Assembly: GCF_003007685.1 (NCBI RefSeq)
Contig: NZ_PXNN01000016.1
Span: 124,001-188,000, forward strand
Source of the DNA: Marinobacter halophilus
GTDB taxonomy: Bacteria; Pseudomonadota; Gammaproteobacteria; Pseudomonadales; Oleiphilaceae
Length of the DNA stretch: 64,000 bases
Direction of reading: 5' to 3'
The notes beneath the pieces were generated by a model. The model was not told the origin of the DNA, ran no database searches, and was given only the letters and a program-made list of their open reading frames with translations. The position numbers and the translations under genes are program-made. This document shows, piece after piece, positions 1 to 8,987 of the stretch (its first letter is position 1; every line of letters begins with the position of its first letter).

Positions 1-768
1 AGTGTTGGCCGCATGGTGGAGACACGGGTCTCCCTCCATCACCAAGTGATGATTCGCCGGTTGTTTTTCTATTTGGTGTTTCTGCTGTTTGCCATGGCGG
101 CACTGCGCGAAGCCGGATTCTCGTTGGAAGTGGTGTTGGGGGCCGCCGGCATTCTGACCGTGGCCATTGGTTTTGCCTCGCAGACATCGGCCTCGAACAT
201 CATCAGCGGCTTGTTCCTGGTGATTGAGAAGCCCTTTGAGATTGGTGATGTTATTGAAGTGGACTCCACCCTTGGTGAGGTTGTCGCCATCGACCTGCTG
301 AGTGTAAAACTGCGCACGCCGGATAACCTGTACGTGCGTATCCCCAACGAAACCCTGATCAAAACCCGGGTAGTTAACCGTTCACGCTATCCTATACGCC
401 GGATTGATCTGGCCATCGGCATCGCCTATGCCGAAGATGTTGAGCGTGTCAGCGGCCTGTTGCTGGAGTTGGCGAAAGAGAACGCCGTGTGCCTGGAAGA
501 GCCTAAACCCTTTGTGTTGGTCACCGGTTTTGGCGCGTCTTCAGTGGATCTGCAGTTTTCCCTTTGGGTGCCCAAAGACAAGTTCTTTGATGGCCGCGGC
601 AGCATGATGATCGCTGTCAAGAAACTGCTTGATAAACAGGGTATTGAGATACCGTTTCCTCATACCAGCATTTATGCCGGTAGCCATTCCGAACCTTTCC
701 GTGTGCAACTGATGGGCCCGGAAAAACAAAAAGATAAGGACTCCGCGGATGTCGACAGCAACCACTGA
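1..768 (+). CDS. MscS-family mechanosensitive channel (5' partial)
   Basis: Membrane channel of the small-conductance mechanosensitive (MscS) family, which releases solutes on hypo-osmotic shock. The visible part starts with a transmembrane stretch, then a Gly/Ala-rich pore-helix-like segment ([16 protein letters not shown]) running into the conserved beta-domain start (FEIGDVIEV), followed by the cytoplasmic alpha/beta vestibule. The frame is open to the window edge upstream of the first ATG at 13, and full family members carry more N-terminal helices, so the start is probably outside the window. The 3' end overlaps the rimB start by 20 bases, so it is probably cotranscribed with the rim genes. 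Family assignment is firm; paralogue identity and N-terminus are not known. Confidence 0.85.
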   Translation, partial: SVGRMVETRVSLHHQVMIRRLFFYLVFLLFAMAALREAGFSLEVVLGAAGILTVAIGFASQTSASNIISGLFLVIEKPFEIGDVIEVDSTLGEVVAIDLLSVKLRTPDNLYVRIPNETLIKTRVVNRSRYPIRRIDLAIGIAYAEDVERVSGLLLELAKENAVCLEEPKPFVLVTGFGASSVDLQFSLWVPKDKFFDGRGSMMIAVKKLLDKQGIEIPFPHTSIYAGSHSEPFRVQLMGPEKQKDKDSADVDSNH

Positions 769-1240
769 AGTTATCAAGACCATCCCCGAGATTCAGGCTG
801 ACAATAAAACCGCTCTTGGCTGGCGTGAATGGGTGGCATTGCCGGATCTGGATATCACGCGAATTAAAGCGAAAGTGGATACCGGAGCCCGCACCTCCTG
901 TCTGCATACGTTTCGGACTGAACCCTACACCGTGAATGGTGAACGACGAGTGAAATTCTGGGTGCACCCGGTTCAGAATGAGCTGCACCACGTGGTCGAG
1001 TGTGACGCCAAAGTGCTGGATGAACGCACGGTGTCGGATTCCGGTGGCCACAAAGAATTGCGGCTGGTGATCGAAACTACCCTGGTGGTGGGCGACCAGA
1101 GCTGGCCGATTGAAATGACCTTGACCAACCGGGACTCCATGCGATTCCGGATGTTACTGGGACGGACCGCCATGGCGGGCCGGTCCCTGGTTTACCCTGA
1201 AGCTTCTTACCTGGCCGGTGAACCGGCATTGAGGACCTGA
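749..1240 (+). CDS. rimB: RimB-like retropepsin-fold protein (ATP-dependent zinc protease family)
   Basis: Small (163 aa) aspartic-protease-fold protein of the family annotated as ATP-dependent zinc protease and found next to rimK in pseudomonads, where it belongs to the Rim system acting on ribosomal protein S6. The retropepsin-like DTGA motif sits near residue 43 (KVDTGARTS), and a C-terminal LLGR segment matches the family ending. The ATG overlaps the upstream channel gene and has an AAGGA ribosome binding site about 9 bases away. Only 2 bases separate it from rimK. Function is inferred from family and adjacency; proteolytic activity is not shown by sequence alone. Confidence 0.8.
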   Translation: MSTATTEVIKTIPEIQADNKTALGWREWVALPDLDITRIKAKVDTGARTSCLHTFRTEPYTVNGERRVKFWVHPVQNELHHVVECDAKVLDERTVSDSGGHKELRLVIETTLVVGDQSWPIEMTLTNRDSMRFRMLLGRTAMAGRSLVYPEASYLAGEPALRT

Positions 1241-1242
1241 AT

Positions 1243-2148
1243 ATGAAAATTGCGGTACTGTCGCGAAACCGTCACCTCTACTCGACCCGGCGTTTGGTGG
1301 AGGAAGGCATCAATCGTGGCCACGAAGTGAAGGTGATTGACTGCCTTCACTGCTCCATGAACATCACCTCCGCAAACCCGCAGATCCATTACCATGAAGA
1401 AGTGCTGGAAAACTTCGACGTGGTGGTGCCCCGGATCGGTGCTTCGGTCACCTTCTACGGAACGGCGGTACTGCGCCAGTTCGAGATGATGGGCGTATTT
1501 CCGGTGAACGAATCCGTTGCCGTCACCCGCTCCCGTGACAAGCTGCGTTCGCTGCAGCTATTGGCCCGTAAAGGCGTTGGTATGCCGGTCACCGGCTTTG
1601 CCAACAAGCCCGACAACGTGCCGGAGCTGTTGAGCATGGTGGGCGGCGCTCCGGTGGTGATCAAATTGCTGCAAGGCACTCAGGGTATCGGCGTGGTGCT
1701 GGCGGAAACCCGCAAGGCGGCCGAAAGCGTGATTGAGGCCTTTATGGGCCTGAAAGCCGACATTCTGGTGCAGGAATTCATCAAAGAAGCTGGCGGTGCC
1801 GATATCCGCTGCTTCGTGATTGGTGACAAGGTGATCGCCGCCATGAAACGGCAGGGTGCGGATGGCGAATTCCGCTCCAATCTTCACCGGGGCGGCACAG
1901 CGTCGTTGATCCGTATTACGCCGGAAGAGCGACGCACCGCGATCACCGCCGCCAAGGCCATGGGCCTGAACGTGGCGGGTGTCGATCTGCTGCGCTCCAG
2001 CCGCGGGCCGCTGGTGATGGAGGTGAACTCCTCTCCGGGCCTTGAAGGCATCGAAAACGCCACCGGCAAGAACGTCGCCGGCATGATCATCAACTGGATT
2101 GAGAAGAACTACAGACCGTGGAAAACAAAGACCAGGGGAACAGGTTGA
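1243..2148 (+). CDS. rimK: Ribosomal protein S6 modification protein, alpha-L-glutamate ligase
   Basis: ATP-grasp ligase that adds glutamates to the C-terminus of ribosomal protein S6. The 301-residue length matches the E. coli enzyme. Visible features are the N-terminal start of the family (ILSRN-type, here [15 protein letters not shown]), the ATP-binding part with [15 protein letters not shown] near residue 145, [16 protein letters not shown], and the metal-binding end [18 protein letters not shown] ribosome binding site precedes the ATG. It lies between rimB and a deacylase in a tightly packed array, so it is almost certainly one operon. Confidence 0.93.
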   Translation: MKIAVLSRNRHLYSTRRLVEEGINRGHEVKVIDCLHCSMNITSANPQIHYHEEVLENFDVVVPRIGASVTFYGTAVLRQFEMMGVFPVNESVAVTRSRDKLRSLQLLARKGVGMPVTGFANKPDNVPELLSMVGGAPVVIKLLQGTQGIGVVLAETRKAAESVIEAFMGLKADILVQEFIKEAGGADIRCFVIGDKVIAAMKRQGADGEFRSNLHRGGTASLIRITPEERRTAITAAKAMGLNVAGVDLLRSSRGPLVMEVNSSPGLEGIENATGKNVAGMIINWIEKNYRPWKTKTRGTG

Positions 2149-3221
2149 AACCGGCGGCGAGAGCACCGTTTGATATTGCCGGCGCCCAAGTGCCAGCCGG
2201 TACCCGCCAAACGGTAGAAGTGCAGGTTGCCAAACTCTACACTCATACGCCCCTGCACATACCGGTGGAAGTGGTGCATGGCCGCCGTGACGGCCCGGTG
2301 CTGATGGTGTGTGGTGCCATTCACGGGGATGAAATCAACGGTGTTGAAATCATCCGCCGAGTATTGAAAAACTCGGCGCTCCAGCATCTGCGCGGCACCC
2401 TGGTGGCGGTGCCGATCGTCAATATCTTCGGCTTTGTTCAGCGCACCCGGTATCTGCCGGACCGCCGGGATCTGAACCGGTGCTTCCCAGGCTCCGAGAG
2501 CGGCTCTCTGGGTGGTCGTATCGCGTACCTGCTGCGCACCCTGATTATGGAAAAGGTCACCCACATCATTGACCTGCACACCGGCGCCGTTCACCGTTTC
2601 AATCTGCCGCAGATCCGGGCGGAATTGAAAAACCCGGAAACCTCCCGTATGGCGGACGCGTTTGGTGCGCCCATCATCATCAATGCCGGGTTGCGGGAAG
2701 GCAGTCTGCGCGCTTACGCCGATTCGCTTGATATTCCGGTGATTACCTTCGAGGGTGGCGAAGCCTTGCGGTTTGACGACGTGGTCATTGCCAGCGGTGT
2801 CAAAGGTATCATCCGGGTGATGCGCGAACTGGAAATGGTGCCTGCTAAGAAAGGCCCGAAAGCGCCCAAGAAACGCTCGGAAACCGCGGCCAATTCGCAA
2901 TGGGTGCGGGCCGATATCGACGGCATCATGCGGCCGGTGGCCAAGCTGGGCCAGCGAGTGCGCAAAGGCCAGAAACTGGCGATGGTGGCCGACCCCTTCG
3001 GAGAAACCGAAGTGGCTATTATCTCGCCCTGTTCCGGTATTGTTATCTGTGTGAACAACCTGCCGTTGGTTAACGAGGGTGAGGCGATCTATCACGTGGC
3101 CAGGTTTGATGAACTGGGTGAGGCCGAGAAGGCCATGGACTACTTCAGAAGCTCCTACGAGAGCGAGATGTCGGAAGACGCCGTGGTCCCCGTTCACCCC
3201 TGGGACGACTTGCAGAAATAA
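2118..3221 (+). CDS. Succinylglutamate desuccinylase/aspartoacylase-family deacylase
   Basis: Zinc-dependent M14-like hydrolase of the AstE/ASPA family. The zinc ligands appear as [13 protein letters not shown] near residue 70 and IIDLHTGA near residue 150, with the RDLNRCFPG substrate-binding segment between. The last ~80 residues look like a barrel-sandwich (lipoyl-like) domain ([20 protein letters not shown]). No other arginine-succinyltransferase pathway gene is nearby, so astE itself is unlikely. Its place behind rimK suggests a substrate linked to glutamylation, but that is inference. Start: GTG at 2118 overlaps rimK by 31 bases; a TTG at 2145 has a better AGGGGA site and a 4-base TTGA overlap with the rimK stop, and may be the true start. 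Confidence 0.85.
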   Translation: MENKDQGNRLKPAARAPFDIAGAQVPAGTRQTVEVQVAKLYTHTPLHIPVEVVHGRRDGPVLMVCGAIHGDEINGVEIIRRVLKNSALQHLRGTLVAVPIVNIFGFVQRTRYLPDRRDLNRCFPGSESGSLGGRIAYLLRTLIMEKVTHIIDLHTGAVHRFNLPQIRAELKNPETSRMADAFGAPIIINAGLREGSLRAYADSLDIPVITFEGGEALRFDDVVIASGVKGIIRVMRELEMVPAKKGPKAPKKRSETAANSQWVRADIDGIMRPVAKLGQRVRKGQKLAMVADPFGETEVAIISPCSGIVICVNNLPLVNEGEAIYHVARFDELGEAEKAMDYFRSSYESEMSEDAVVPVHPWDDLQK

Positions 3222-3235
3222 CCGGAGGAGTCATC

Positions 3236-3661
3236 ATGATCTGGCACCAGAACACTATCGAGCTGGCCCCCTTACCCCGGGGCTTTCACCTGGTCACCAA
3301 CGACATCCTTGCCCAGGCGCCGGAGCTTGCCAATTGTGAAGTGGGCTTGCTGAATCTGTTCATCCAGCACACCTCCGCCTCCCTGGCCATCAACGAAAAC
3401 GCCGACCCGGATGTGCGGCGTGATCTGGAGCGGCATTTCAGTGTGATGGTGCCGGAAAACACCCCCTATTATGAACACACCGTGGAAGGGCCGGACGACA
3501 TGCCGGCCCACATTAAAAGCGTGATGATCGGGCCCTCCCTCACCCTCCCGATCAGCCACGGCCAGCTGGCGCTGGGCACCTGGCAGGGTATCTACCTGTG
3601 CGAGCACCGGGATAATGCCGATGGTCGGAAGATTGTCGCGACCTTGCAGGGGCGGTGGTAG
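3236..3661 (+). CDS. yjbQ: YjbQ/UPF0047 family protein
   Basis: A 141-residue member of the YjbQ (UPF0047) family, one-domain proteins reported to have weak thiamine-phosphate synthase activity and an unclear true role. The family signature HTSASLAINENADPDVRRD lies near residue 43, and conserved histidines (HTSA, YEHTVEG, CEHRD) cluster as a likely metal site. The ATG follows a strong GGAGGAG ribosome binding site, 14 bases after the deacylase stop, so it probably closes the rim operon. Convergent with the diguanylate cyclase gene downstream. Confidence 0.88.
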   Translation: MIWHQNTIELAPLPRGFHLVTNDILAQAPELANCEVGLLNLFIQHTSASLAINENADPDVRRDLERHFSVMVPENTPYYEHTVEGPDDMPAHIKSVMIGPSLTLPISHGQLALGTWQGIYLCEHRDNADGRKIVATLQGRW

Positions 3662-3681
3662 CGGGACGTTGAAAACGGCGC

Positions 3682-5343
3682 TTACCTGACAGTCGGTTCA
3701 ACCGCCTGGTATCCGAAATTGTGTCTGCCCCGCTCCTTGACCTTGTATAGCGCCTTGTCCGCAGCGCTTACAAGGTCCTCCACCGTCAGGTCGCTGCGGG
3801 GTACCACCGTTGACACGCCGGTGCTGATGGTCAGGAAAGGCTCAACCGGGTTGCAGTCGTGTTCAATATTGGCTGCGATGATCCGCTCTCGTATCGAAGC
3901 CGCAATCTCGGTAGCGGCCTCGACGTCGGTTCCCGGAAGCACCAGCAGGAATTCCTCGCCACCGTATCGCGCTGCCATATCGGTTTTCCGTTGCACGGCG
4001 TCTGTCAGAATCGCCGCAACTTGTTTGATCGCTTCGTCTCCTGCCTGGTGCCCATATCGGTCATTGTAGAGTTTGAAATGGTCAATGTCGGCAAGCATGA
4101 TGGTGAGAGGGTCGCCGGTTCGGCTCAATATCTCCCAGGCTTGCTCCAGCTTCCTTTCAAGAGCCAGTCGATTCGATAGCCCGGTGAGGGGGTCGTGCTC
4201 TGACAACCGCCTCAATTCTGCGTTGGCGCTCTGGAGTTCGCCCTGGATTTCAAGCACCTTTTGATGTTTTGAGGTTAACTCGGCGTTCAGCCTCAGCAGT
4301 TCCGTATTGTTTGACTCGATCATCCCCAGCATGGCGTTGAACTCCCGGGACAGGGCCCCGATTTCATCGTTATTCCTGATACTGGCCCGGAGCGAGTAGT
4401 CCATGGCATTGGAGATACTGGATATATCGGCCTTCAGGCTCAATATCGGTTTTACCACCATCCATCGGAACAGTGCCAGCAGTGCTGCCGCGAGCAGGGT
4501 GCACAAGAATACGAGCAGGGCGACGCCGTAGAACGTAATGTCTCGACCCACCTCAGTAATGTGGCGGGGTAGAATCGCGGTTGCCCGCAGGCTTGGAATG
4601 TCCTCGATGCTGTAGATCTTTGAAGCGGTGAGGGCACTTCGGTCAATGATTGCCAGTGTATAGGCGTCTGAGGCTCCCGAAACGTCGGCTTCCGACACCG
4701 GTTCGATACTGAAATCCTGGACAATCTGTTCTGAAAATTTGCTTATCAGTTCGTCATCGAGAAACTGGCCAAACACGACGTAGCCCTTGTGTGGGCCGGA
4801 GCCGTCGCTCTTCACGATCGGTCGCATGGCAAAGAGAACGGGCATACCTCCTACCTGAACGATGCCGCTCGTTTTCTGGTCATCGATGTGTTCTTCAGGA
4901 TCAATCCGGTACGTAAATCCAGACGTTGCTGCCAGAACGCCATCGAGGTAGGCGTCTGTCAGATCGACGAACCCGCCGTCCACAGGGAAGTCGAAAATCC
5001 TGCCCCAGACCGGTTCCCGGTCCAGATTCAGAAACAGCACAACGTCAAACCCGAAGTTGAGGAAGGTGTCAGGGTACAGATTGGACTCGATGTAGTCGGG
5101 ATCGCCGGTTTGTATGAAGGCATAGGTGTCATTCCATGCCGACCAGTCGTATACCGTGAAATCAATGGTTTCCCGCTGTGTTTCCAGCCTCCGGACGACC
5201 CGGTCAATGTTATCTCTGGCGTAATCCAGCTCGATCTCATGAAAGGCGGGGTAGACGATGCTGCGTTGGATATAGAAGGCCGACAATGAAAGCAAAAGAC
5301 CCATCAGCAGAATCAATGCGGTGGTTTTTGCGGAAATCGACAT
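3682..5343 (-). CDS. CHASE4-HAMP-GGDEF diguanylate cyclase
   Basis: Membrane-bound cyclic-di-GMP synthase. From the chosen ATG: first transmembrane helix at about residues 5-25, a CHASE4-like periplasmic sensor domain (conserved DWSAWNDTY near residue 66), second helix near 270-292, HAMP linker, short coiled coil, and a GGDEF domain. The active-site motif is GGEEF (about 461-465), with an RKTD inhibitory I-site five residues earlier, so product inhibition is likely. The frame opens further upstream, to a TTG at 5496, but that would place 51 unconserved-looking residues before the membrane helix; the ATG at 5343 fits the family better, although its ribosome binding site is weak. Ligand unknown. 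Confidence 0.85.
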   Translation of the reverse strand: MSISAKTTALILLMGLLLSLSAFYIQRSIVYPAFHEIELDYARDNIDRVVRRLETQRETIDFTVYDWSAWNDTYAFIQTGDPDYIESNLYPDTFLNFGFDVVLFLNLDREPVWGRIFDFPVDGGFVDLTDAYLDGVLAATSGFTYRIDPEEHIDDQKTSGIVQVGGMPVLFAMRPIVKSDGSGPHKGYVVFGQFLDDELISKFSEQIVQDFSIEPVSEADVSGASDAYTLAIIDRSALTASKIYSIEDIPSLRATAILPRHITEVGRDITFYGVALLVFLCTLLAAALLALFRWMVVKPILSLKADISSISNAMDYSLRASIRNNDEIGALSREFNAMLGMIESNNTELLRLNAELTSKHQKVLEIQGELQSANAELRRLSEHDPLTGLSNRLALERKLEQAWEILSRTGDPLTIMLADIDHFKLYNDRYGHQAGDEAIKQVAAILTDAVQRKTDMAARYGGEEFLLVLPGTDVEAATEIAASIRERIIAANIEHDCNPVEPFLTISTGVSTVVPRSDLTVEDLVSAADKALYKVKERGRHNFGYQAVEPTVR

Positions 5344-5548
5344 GGCATTGGGCCTTGCTTGCGGGCGAAAGTTCTGGAGTAGGCTGGGCTCATGTTCAAT
5401 GTCGAGGCTGGCTTGTTCATAGTTTGAACAGTCACGTCCCGCGATGGAAGGCATTGGACAAGATTTGACAGTCCGGGATTTGACGCCTGCTCGCAATCGT
5501 TGGATAACTCTCCTTCTTGCAACGTCAGTTCACCGAACCGTCAGAACA

Positions 5549-5565
5549 GCGCCCACTTAGGGCGC
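5549..5565 (-). terminator. Possible hairpin terminator after the TPP-enzyme gene
   Basis: GCGCCC and GGGCGC arms flank a 5-base loop and overlap the stop codon of the TPP-enzyme gene. The T-rich tail is poor, so it may be only a weak terminator or an mRNA 3'-end stabiliser. Confidence 0.35.
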
Positions 5566-7215
5566 AATCTTCTTCTTCAACGTCGTGCTCACCGACCTCG
5601 GCAGGCTTGGCAGGGTGCGCAGCAGCCAGGGCAAGACCTTCCGCTTTACCCCGTTCAGAGATTCCGGCACCACCGCTTCGATCAGGTGCGGGCCGGGCAT
5701 GCTCTGGGCGTATTCCATCGCTTTCAGCAGTTCTTCGGTGCTCTGCACCCGCACCCCGTGCACGCCCATGCTTTGGGCAAGCTGGGCGTAATGGGTGACC
5801 GGACTGCTGATGTCGAGCTGGGATTTTGCCTTCGCCCCGGCGCTTTCCGCACCCACCCGGTCCAGCTCGATGTTGAGAATCGAGTAGGAAGCGTTGTTGA
5901 AGATGATGGTGGTCACGTTCAGGTTTTCTCGAGCCATGGTCCACAGGGCCTGGATGGTGTACATCGCGGTGCCATCACCGACCAATGCGTAGACCGGACG
6001 ATCCGGGCAGGCGACGGCGGCGCCGACGGCGTTGGGCAGGCCCTGACCGATGGCGCCGCCGGTCAGGGTGAGGATGTCGTGCCGGGGGCAGCCTGCGGTC
6101 AGGGCATTGAGCATCAGGCCGGAGGTAATGGATTCGTCCACGATGATGCTGTGCTCGGGCATCAGGTGGCCCAGGGCCTTACACACTTTTTCTGCGGTCA
6201 GTTTGCCGCGGGGCCGGCCCGGGCGGGCGCTGGCCTGCAGTTTTGGTTCGGTATCGGCGGCCCCGAGAGCGTCGGCCAGTTTGTTGAGGCTGGCGGCGGC
6301 ATCCTGCTCCGGCGTGGCCAGGGTGTTGACGTTGCAGCTCTCCGGCACCAGGTAGCTCTTCTTGCCCGGGTAGGCGAAAAAAGACACCGGTGGTTTGGTG
6401 TCCACCAGGATCAGGTTCTCATATTCGGACAATTGCAACGTGGCCAGTTCTGCCAAATAGGCGATGCGCTCCACCGCCGGCAGGCCGGCCCCCCGCTCGA
6501 TGCGGGTGGGGAAGGTTTCAGCAAAGAGCTTGATGCCGTTGTGAGCGGCCAGTTTGGCGGCGGCCCTCAGGCTCGGCTCACGCAGGGCCCGGCCACCGAG
6601 TAGCAGTGCGGTTTTTTTGCCGGTGCGCACGGCGTCTGCCACGGTCTGTATGGTGGCGTCGTCGGCGATGGCTGGGCTGGTTTGAGGCGGCAAAGCACAG
6701 GGCTGGCCGCCGTCGCCCCAGGACACGTCGGCCGGCAGAATCAGGGTGGCGACCTGGCCCGGCAAGCCTTTGGCCGCGGTGATCGCGTCGACGGCGTCCT
6801 GGCAAAGCGCCTCGGTGCTTTTTGACGTGCGAACAAAGCCGGGTGATACGTTACGAGCCACGGTTTCAATATCGGACTGCAGCTGGGCGTCGTATTTGAC
6901 GTGGTAGGTGGCATGGTCGCCAACAATGTTCACCACCGGCACTTTACCTTTGCGGGCGTTGTGCAGGTTGGCGAGGCCATTGCCCAGGCCGCAACCGAGG
7001 TGCAGCAAGGTGGCCGCCGGCTTGTCAGCCATCCGGGCGTAGCCATCGGCCGCGCCGGTGGCTACGCCTTCAAACAACGCCAATATGGCTCGCATCTTCG
7101 GTTCACTGTCGAGCGCGGCAACAAAGTGCATTTCACTGGTGCCCGGGTTGGTAAAACAGGCCTCAACGCCGGCATCCACCAACGTTTTCATCAAAGCTTG
7201 AGCGCCGTTCGCCAT
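5557..7215 (-). CDS. Thiamine-diphosphate-dependent enzyme, acetolactate synthase large-subunit-like
   Basis: A 552-residue enzyme of the acetolactate synthase/benzoylformate decarboxylase superfamily. The N-terminal pyrimidine-binding domain carries the catalytic glutamate in LFEGVATGAADGYAR (Glu near residue 49). A central FAD/TPP-fold domain follows, and the C-terminal domain has the diphosphate/Mg motif beginning VGDGTAMY and ending at NN about 26 residues later. No ilvH-type regulatory subunit is adjacent, so a branched-chain biosynthetic role is doubtful; a catabolic 2-keto-acid decarboxylase or lyase is equally possible. The ATG has a good AGGAGAG site. It lies 52 bases after the FAD dehydrogenase gene and probably shares its transcript and the AraC regulator. 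Confidence 0.85.
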   Translation of the reverse strand: MANGAQALMKTLVDAGVEACFTNPGTSEMHFVAALDSEPKMRAILALFEGVATGAADGYARMADKPAATLLHLGCGLGNGLANLHNARKGKVPVVNIVGDHATYHVKYDAQLQSDIETVARNVSPGFVRTSKSTEALCQDAVDAITAAKGLPGQVATLILPADVSWGDGGQPCALPPQTSPAIADDATIQTVADAVRTGKKTALLLGGRALREPSLRAAAKLAAHNGIKLFAETFPTRIERGAGLPAVERIAYLAELATLQLSEYENLILVDTKPPVSFFAYPGKKSYLVPESCNVNTLATPEQDAAASLNKLADALGAADTEPKLQASARPGRPRGKLTAEKVCKALGHLMPEHSIIVDESITSGLMLNALTAGCPRHDILTLTGGAIGQGLPNAVGAAVACPDRPVYALVGDGTAMYTIQALWTMARENLNVTTIIFNNASYSILNIELDRVGAESAGAKAKSQLDISSPVTHYAQLAQSMGVHGVRVQSTEELLKAMEYAQSMPGPHLIEAVVPESLNGVKRKVLPWLLRTLPSLPRSVSTTLKKKIAP

Positions 7216-7267
7216 GGTTACTCTCCTGATCGATGTTCTTGTAATAGGGCTGATTTAATGTGCTGTT

Positions 7268-8881
7268 TCAGTCGCCGGTGACGATGGAGCGTGCCGCGGC
7301 TCTGGCGGTCATGATACAGCCAGGCAGAAAAGTGCCTTCCAGCGAGCGCTTGCCGCTGGCGCCGCCACCGCCAAATCCGGCGGCCTCGCCGACGCAGTAC
7401 AGGCCGTCGATGGGTTGGTTGCGAGCGTCCAGTACCCGGCTATGCAGATCCGTTCGCAGGCCGCCCAGGCTCTTGCGGGTGGTTAGCTGCATGTGAATGG
7501 CGATGAACGGGCCGGCGCCGGGCTTTTGCAAGGGCGCTGGCTTGCAGGTGCGCAGGCGGTCCGGGCCCCACTGCCGGGCATGCTGAATCAGGCGGATCTG
7601 AGCGTCATTCAACAGCCGATTGCCCTTTTGAAAGTTGCTGTCGAAAGCCTCGGCGGTGGCCTTGAGTTTCGCCGGGTCGATGTCCAGGGAGCAGGTCAGG
7701 GCATTCATTTTGTTGGCCAGGCCGTCCAGGGTGTCGTCCGCGATAAAGTAGGGGCTTTCGTGCTCCATCTGACGTACCAGATCTTTATTGCCCAACAGCA
7801 AGTCTTTCAGGAACAGGGGGAATTGCTTGTCCCGGATGCGGGCATTGTGTTCGGCACCGGAGATGGCAAATTCCTTCAGGGCGATACGCCGGTTCAGCAG
7901 GTGCCAGGTCCAGGGTTTTTCCTGGGCGGCTACCTGCTGGCACAGCCAATGAGTATCAAACCCGGTTACCAGAGGCTCCGGGCCGATGCGCTCGCCGCGA
8001 TGGTTCAGCCAGAGTGCGGATTTACACGGAATGGTCGACAGGCCATGGCCTGGGAAATGGGGGTAGGGGTGCGGAAAGCCCGCCGCGTAGTTCCACATTT
8101 CGCCGGCGTGGGTAATGCGCGCGCCCAGGTGGTCTTTGGCCCAGTGGTGCAGTTTGCCATCGGCAAACGGGTGGGCGCCATTGAGCATCGACTCAGGTTG
8201 CGGGCGATGTTTGGGCCAGTTGGCACGGCATTCGGCGTGGCTGCCGTTGATGCCGCCCATGGCCAGCACCACATTGAGGGCCTCAAACCGGACCTCTTCG
8301 CCGGTTTCCTCGTTGATGGCAGCCGCGCCGCAGACCTCACCTGCCTGATGGTCGAGTGCAGTGATTTTGTGGCGGTGACGAATGGTGAGGCGGCCGCTGG
8401 CATTGGCCTCATGCAGGGCGCTGACCATGCAGCGCACCAATTCCCGGGAGGAGCCCCAGGTAACGTGGTAGCGGGGCACACTATTGCCATCGCCAAACCG
8501 GCCACGTTCTACCCAGTTCACTGCTGGCATGAATTTAATGCCCTCGTTGGCGAGCCAGTCGTGCACCTCGGAACGTGAATGTTCAACGTAGTAGCGGGCC
8601 CATTGCATGGGCCATTCATCGTTTGGGTCCAGCTCACCAAAGCGCAGCCAGTCCTGAAGGGCCAGTTCCGGCGAGTCGGCAATGCCCATACGCCGCTGCA
8701 GTGGGGTGTCGATCAGCGCCATGCCGCCAAAGGCCCACAACGCCAGGCCGCCAAAGCGTTCGGGGGTGTCCCGGTCAACAATGGTGACAGTCTTGCCCGC
8801 CCGCAGGGCTTCGAGGGCAGTAACCATGCCCGCCAGGCCGCCGCCGGCAATCAGGATGTCTGAGCAATCAGGTTTTGCCAT
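7268..8881 (-). CDS. FAD-binding dehydrogenase (COG3573/3-ketosteroid-dehydrogenase-like)
   Basis: Flavoprotein of the FAD_binding_2 superfamily. The N-terminal dinucleotide fold is GGGLAGMV near residue 14, with the acidic ribose-binding residue in IVDRD, and the C-terminal FAD contact is GLYCVGEAAGFGGGGASG. The length (537 aa) and the Gly-rich ending match predicted dehydrogenases of the COG3573 type, related to fumarate reductase and KstD. The substrate is unknown. I prefer the ATG at 8881 because the residues ahead of it, up to an ATG at 8926, look non-coding and lack a ribosome binding site. It is divergent from the AraC regulator, and the TPP enzyme follows; together they look like a small catabolic operon. 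Confidence 0.82.
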   Translation of the reverse strand: MAKPDCSDILIAGGGLAGMVTALEALRAGKTVTIVDRDTPERFGGLALWAFGGMALIDTPLQRRMGIADSPELALQDWLRFGELDPNDEWPMQWARYYVEHSRSEVHDWLANEGIKFMPAVNWVERGRFGDGNSVPRYHVTWGSSRELVRCMVSALHEANASGRLTIRHRHKITALDHQAGEVCGAAAINEETGEEVRFEALNVVLAMGGINGSHAECRANWPKHRPQPESMLNGAHPFADGKLHHWAKDHLGARITHAGEMWNYAAGFPHPYPHFPGHGLSTIPCKSALWLNHRGERIGPEPLVTGFDTHWLCQQVAAQEKPWTWHLLNRRIALKEFAISGAEHNARIRDKQFPLFLKDLLLGNKDLVRQMEHESPYFIADDTLDGLANKMNALTCSLDIDPAKLKATAEAFDSNFQKGNRLLNDAQIRLIQHARQWGPDRLRTCKPAPLQKPGAGPFIAIHMQLTTRKSLGGLRTDLHSRVLDARNQPIDGLYCVGEAAGFGGGGASGKRSLEGTFLPGCIMTARAAARSIVTGD

Positions 8882-8947
8882 GGTGCATGTCCAAAATGTG
8901 TTTTTGGTTTTGTTGTTACAGACCATATAACGCTATGATCGGTTCTG

Positions 8948-8987
8948 AATTGACTTCAGAGGCCAGAATAATTGACTTTAGAAGCCA
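8948..8987. promoter_or_regulatory. 18-bp imperfect direct repeat, candidate AraC-family operator
   Basis: Two copies of AATTGACTT(C/T)AGA(G/A)GCCA start at 8948 and 8970, identical at 16 of 18 positions and spaced 22 bp, about two helical turns. Paired direct sites of this spacing are typical for dimeric AraC-family activators. The second copy covers the TTG start proposed for the AraC gene, which argues either for autoregulation at the start region or for the later ATG at 8996. Confidence 0.6.

Noticed and set aside
2109..3197. Open frame of about 360 codons on the minus strand, antisense to the deacylase
   Set aside because: It mirrors a clear zinc-hydrolase gene and its translation (many His/Arg/Gln) resembles no protein family; long antisense frames are common at this GC content.
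5500..8578. Long plus-strand frames opposite the TPP enzyme and FAD dehydrogenase genes
   Set aside because: The minus-strand products have full catalytic motifs; the plus-strand translations are Gly/Gln/His-rich with no domains.
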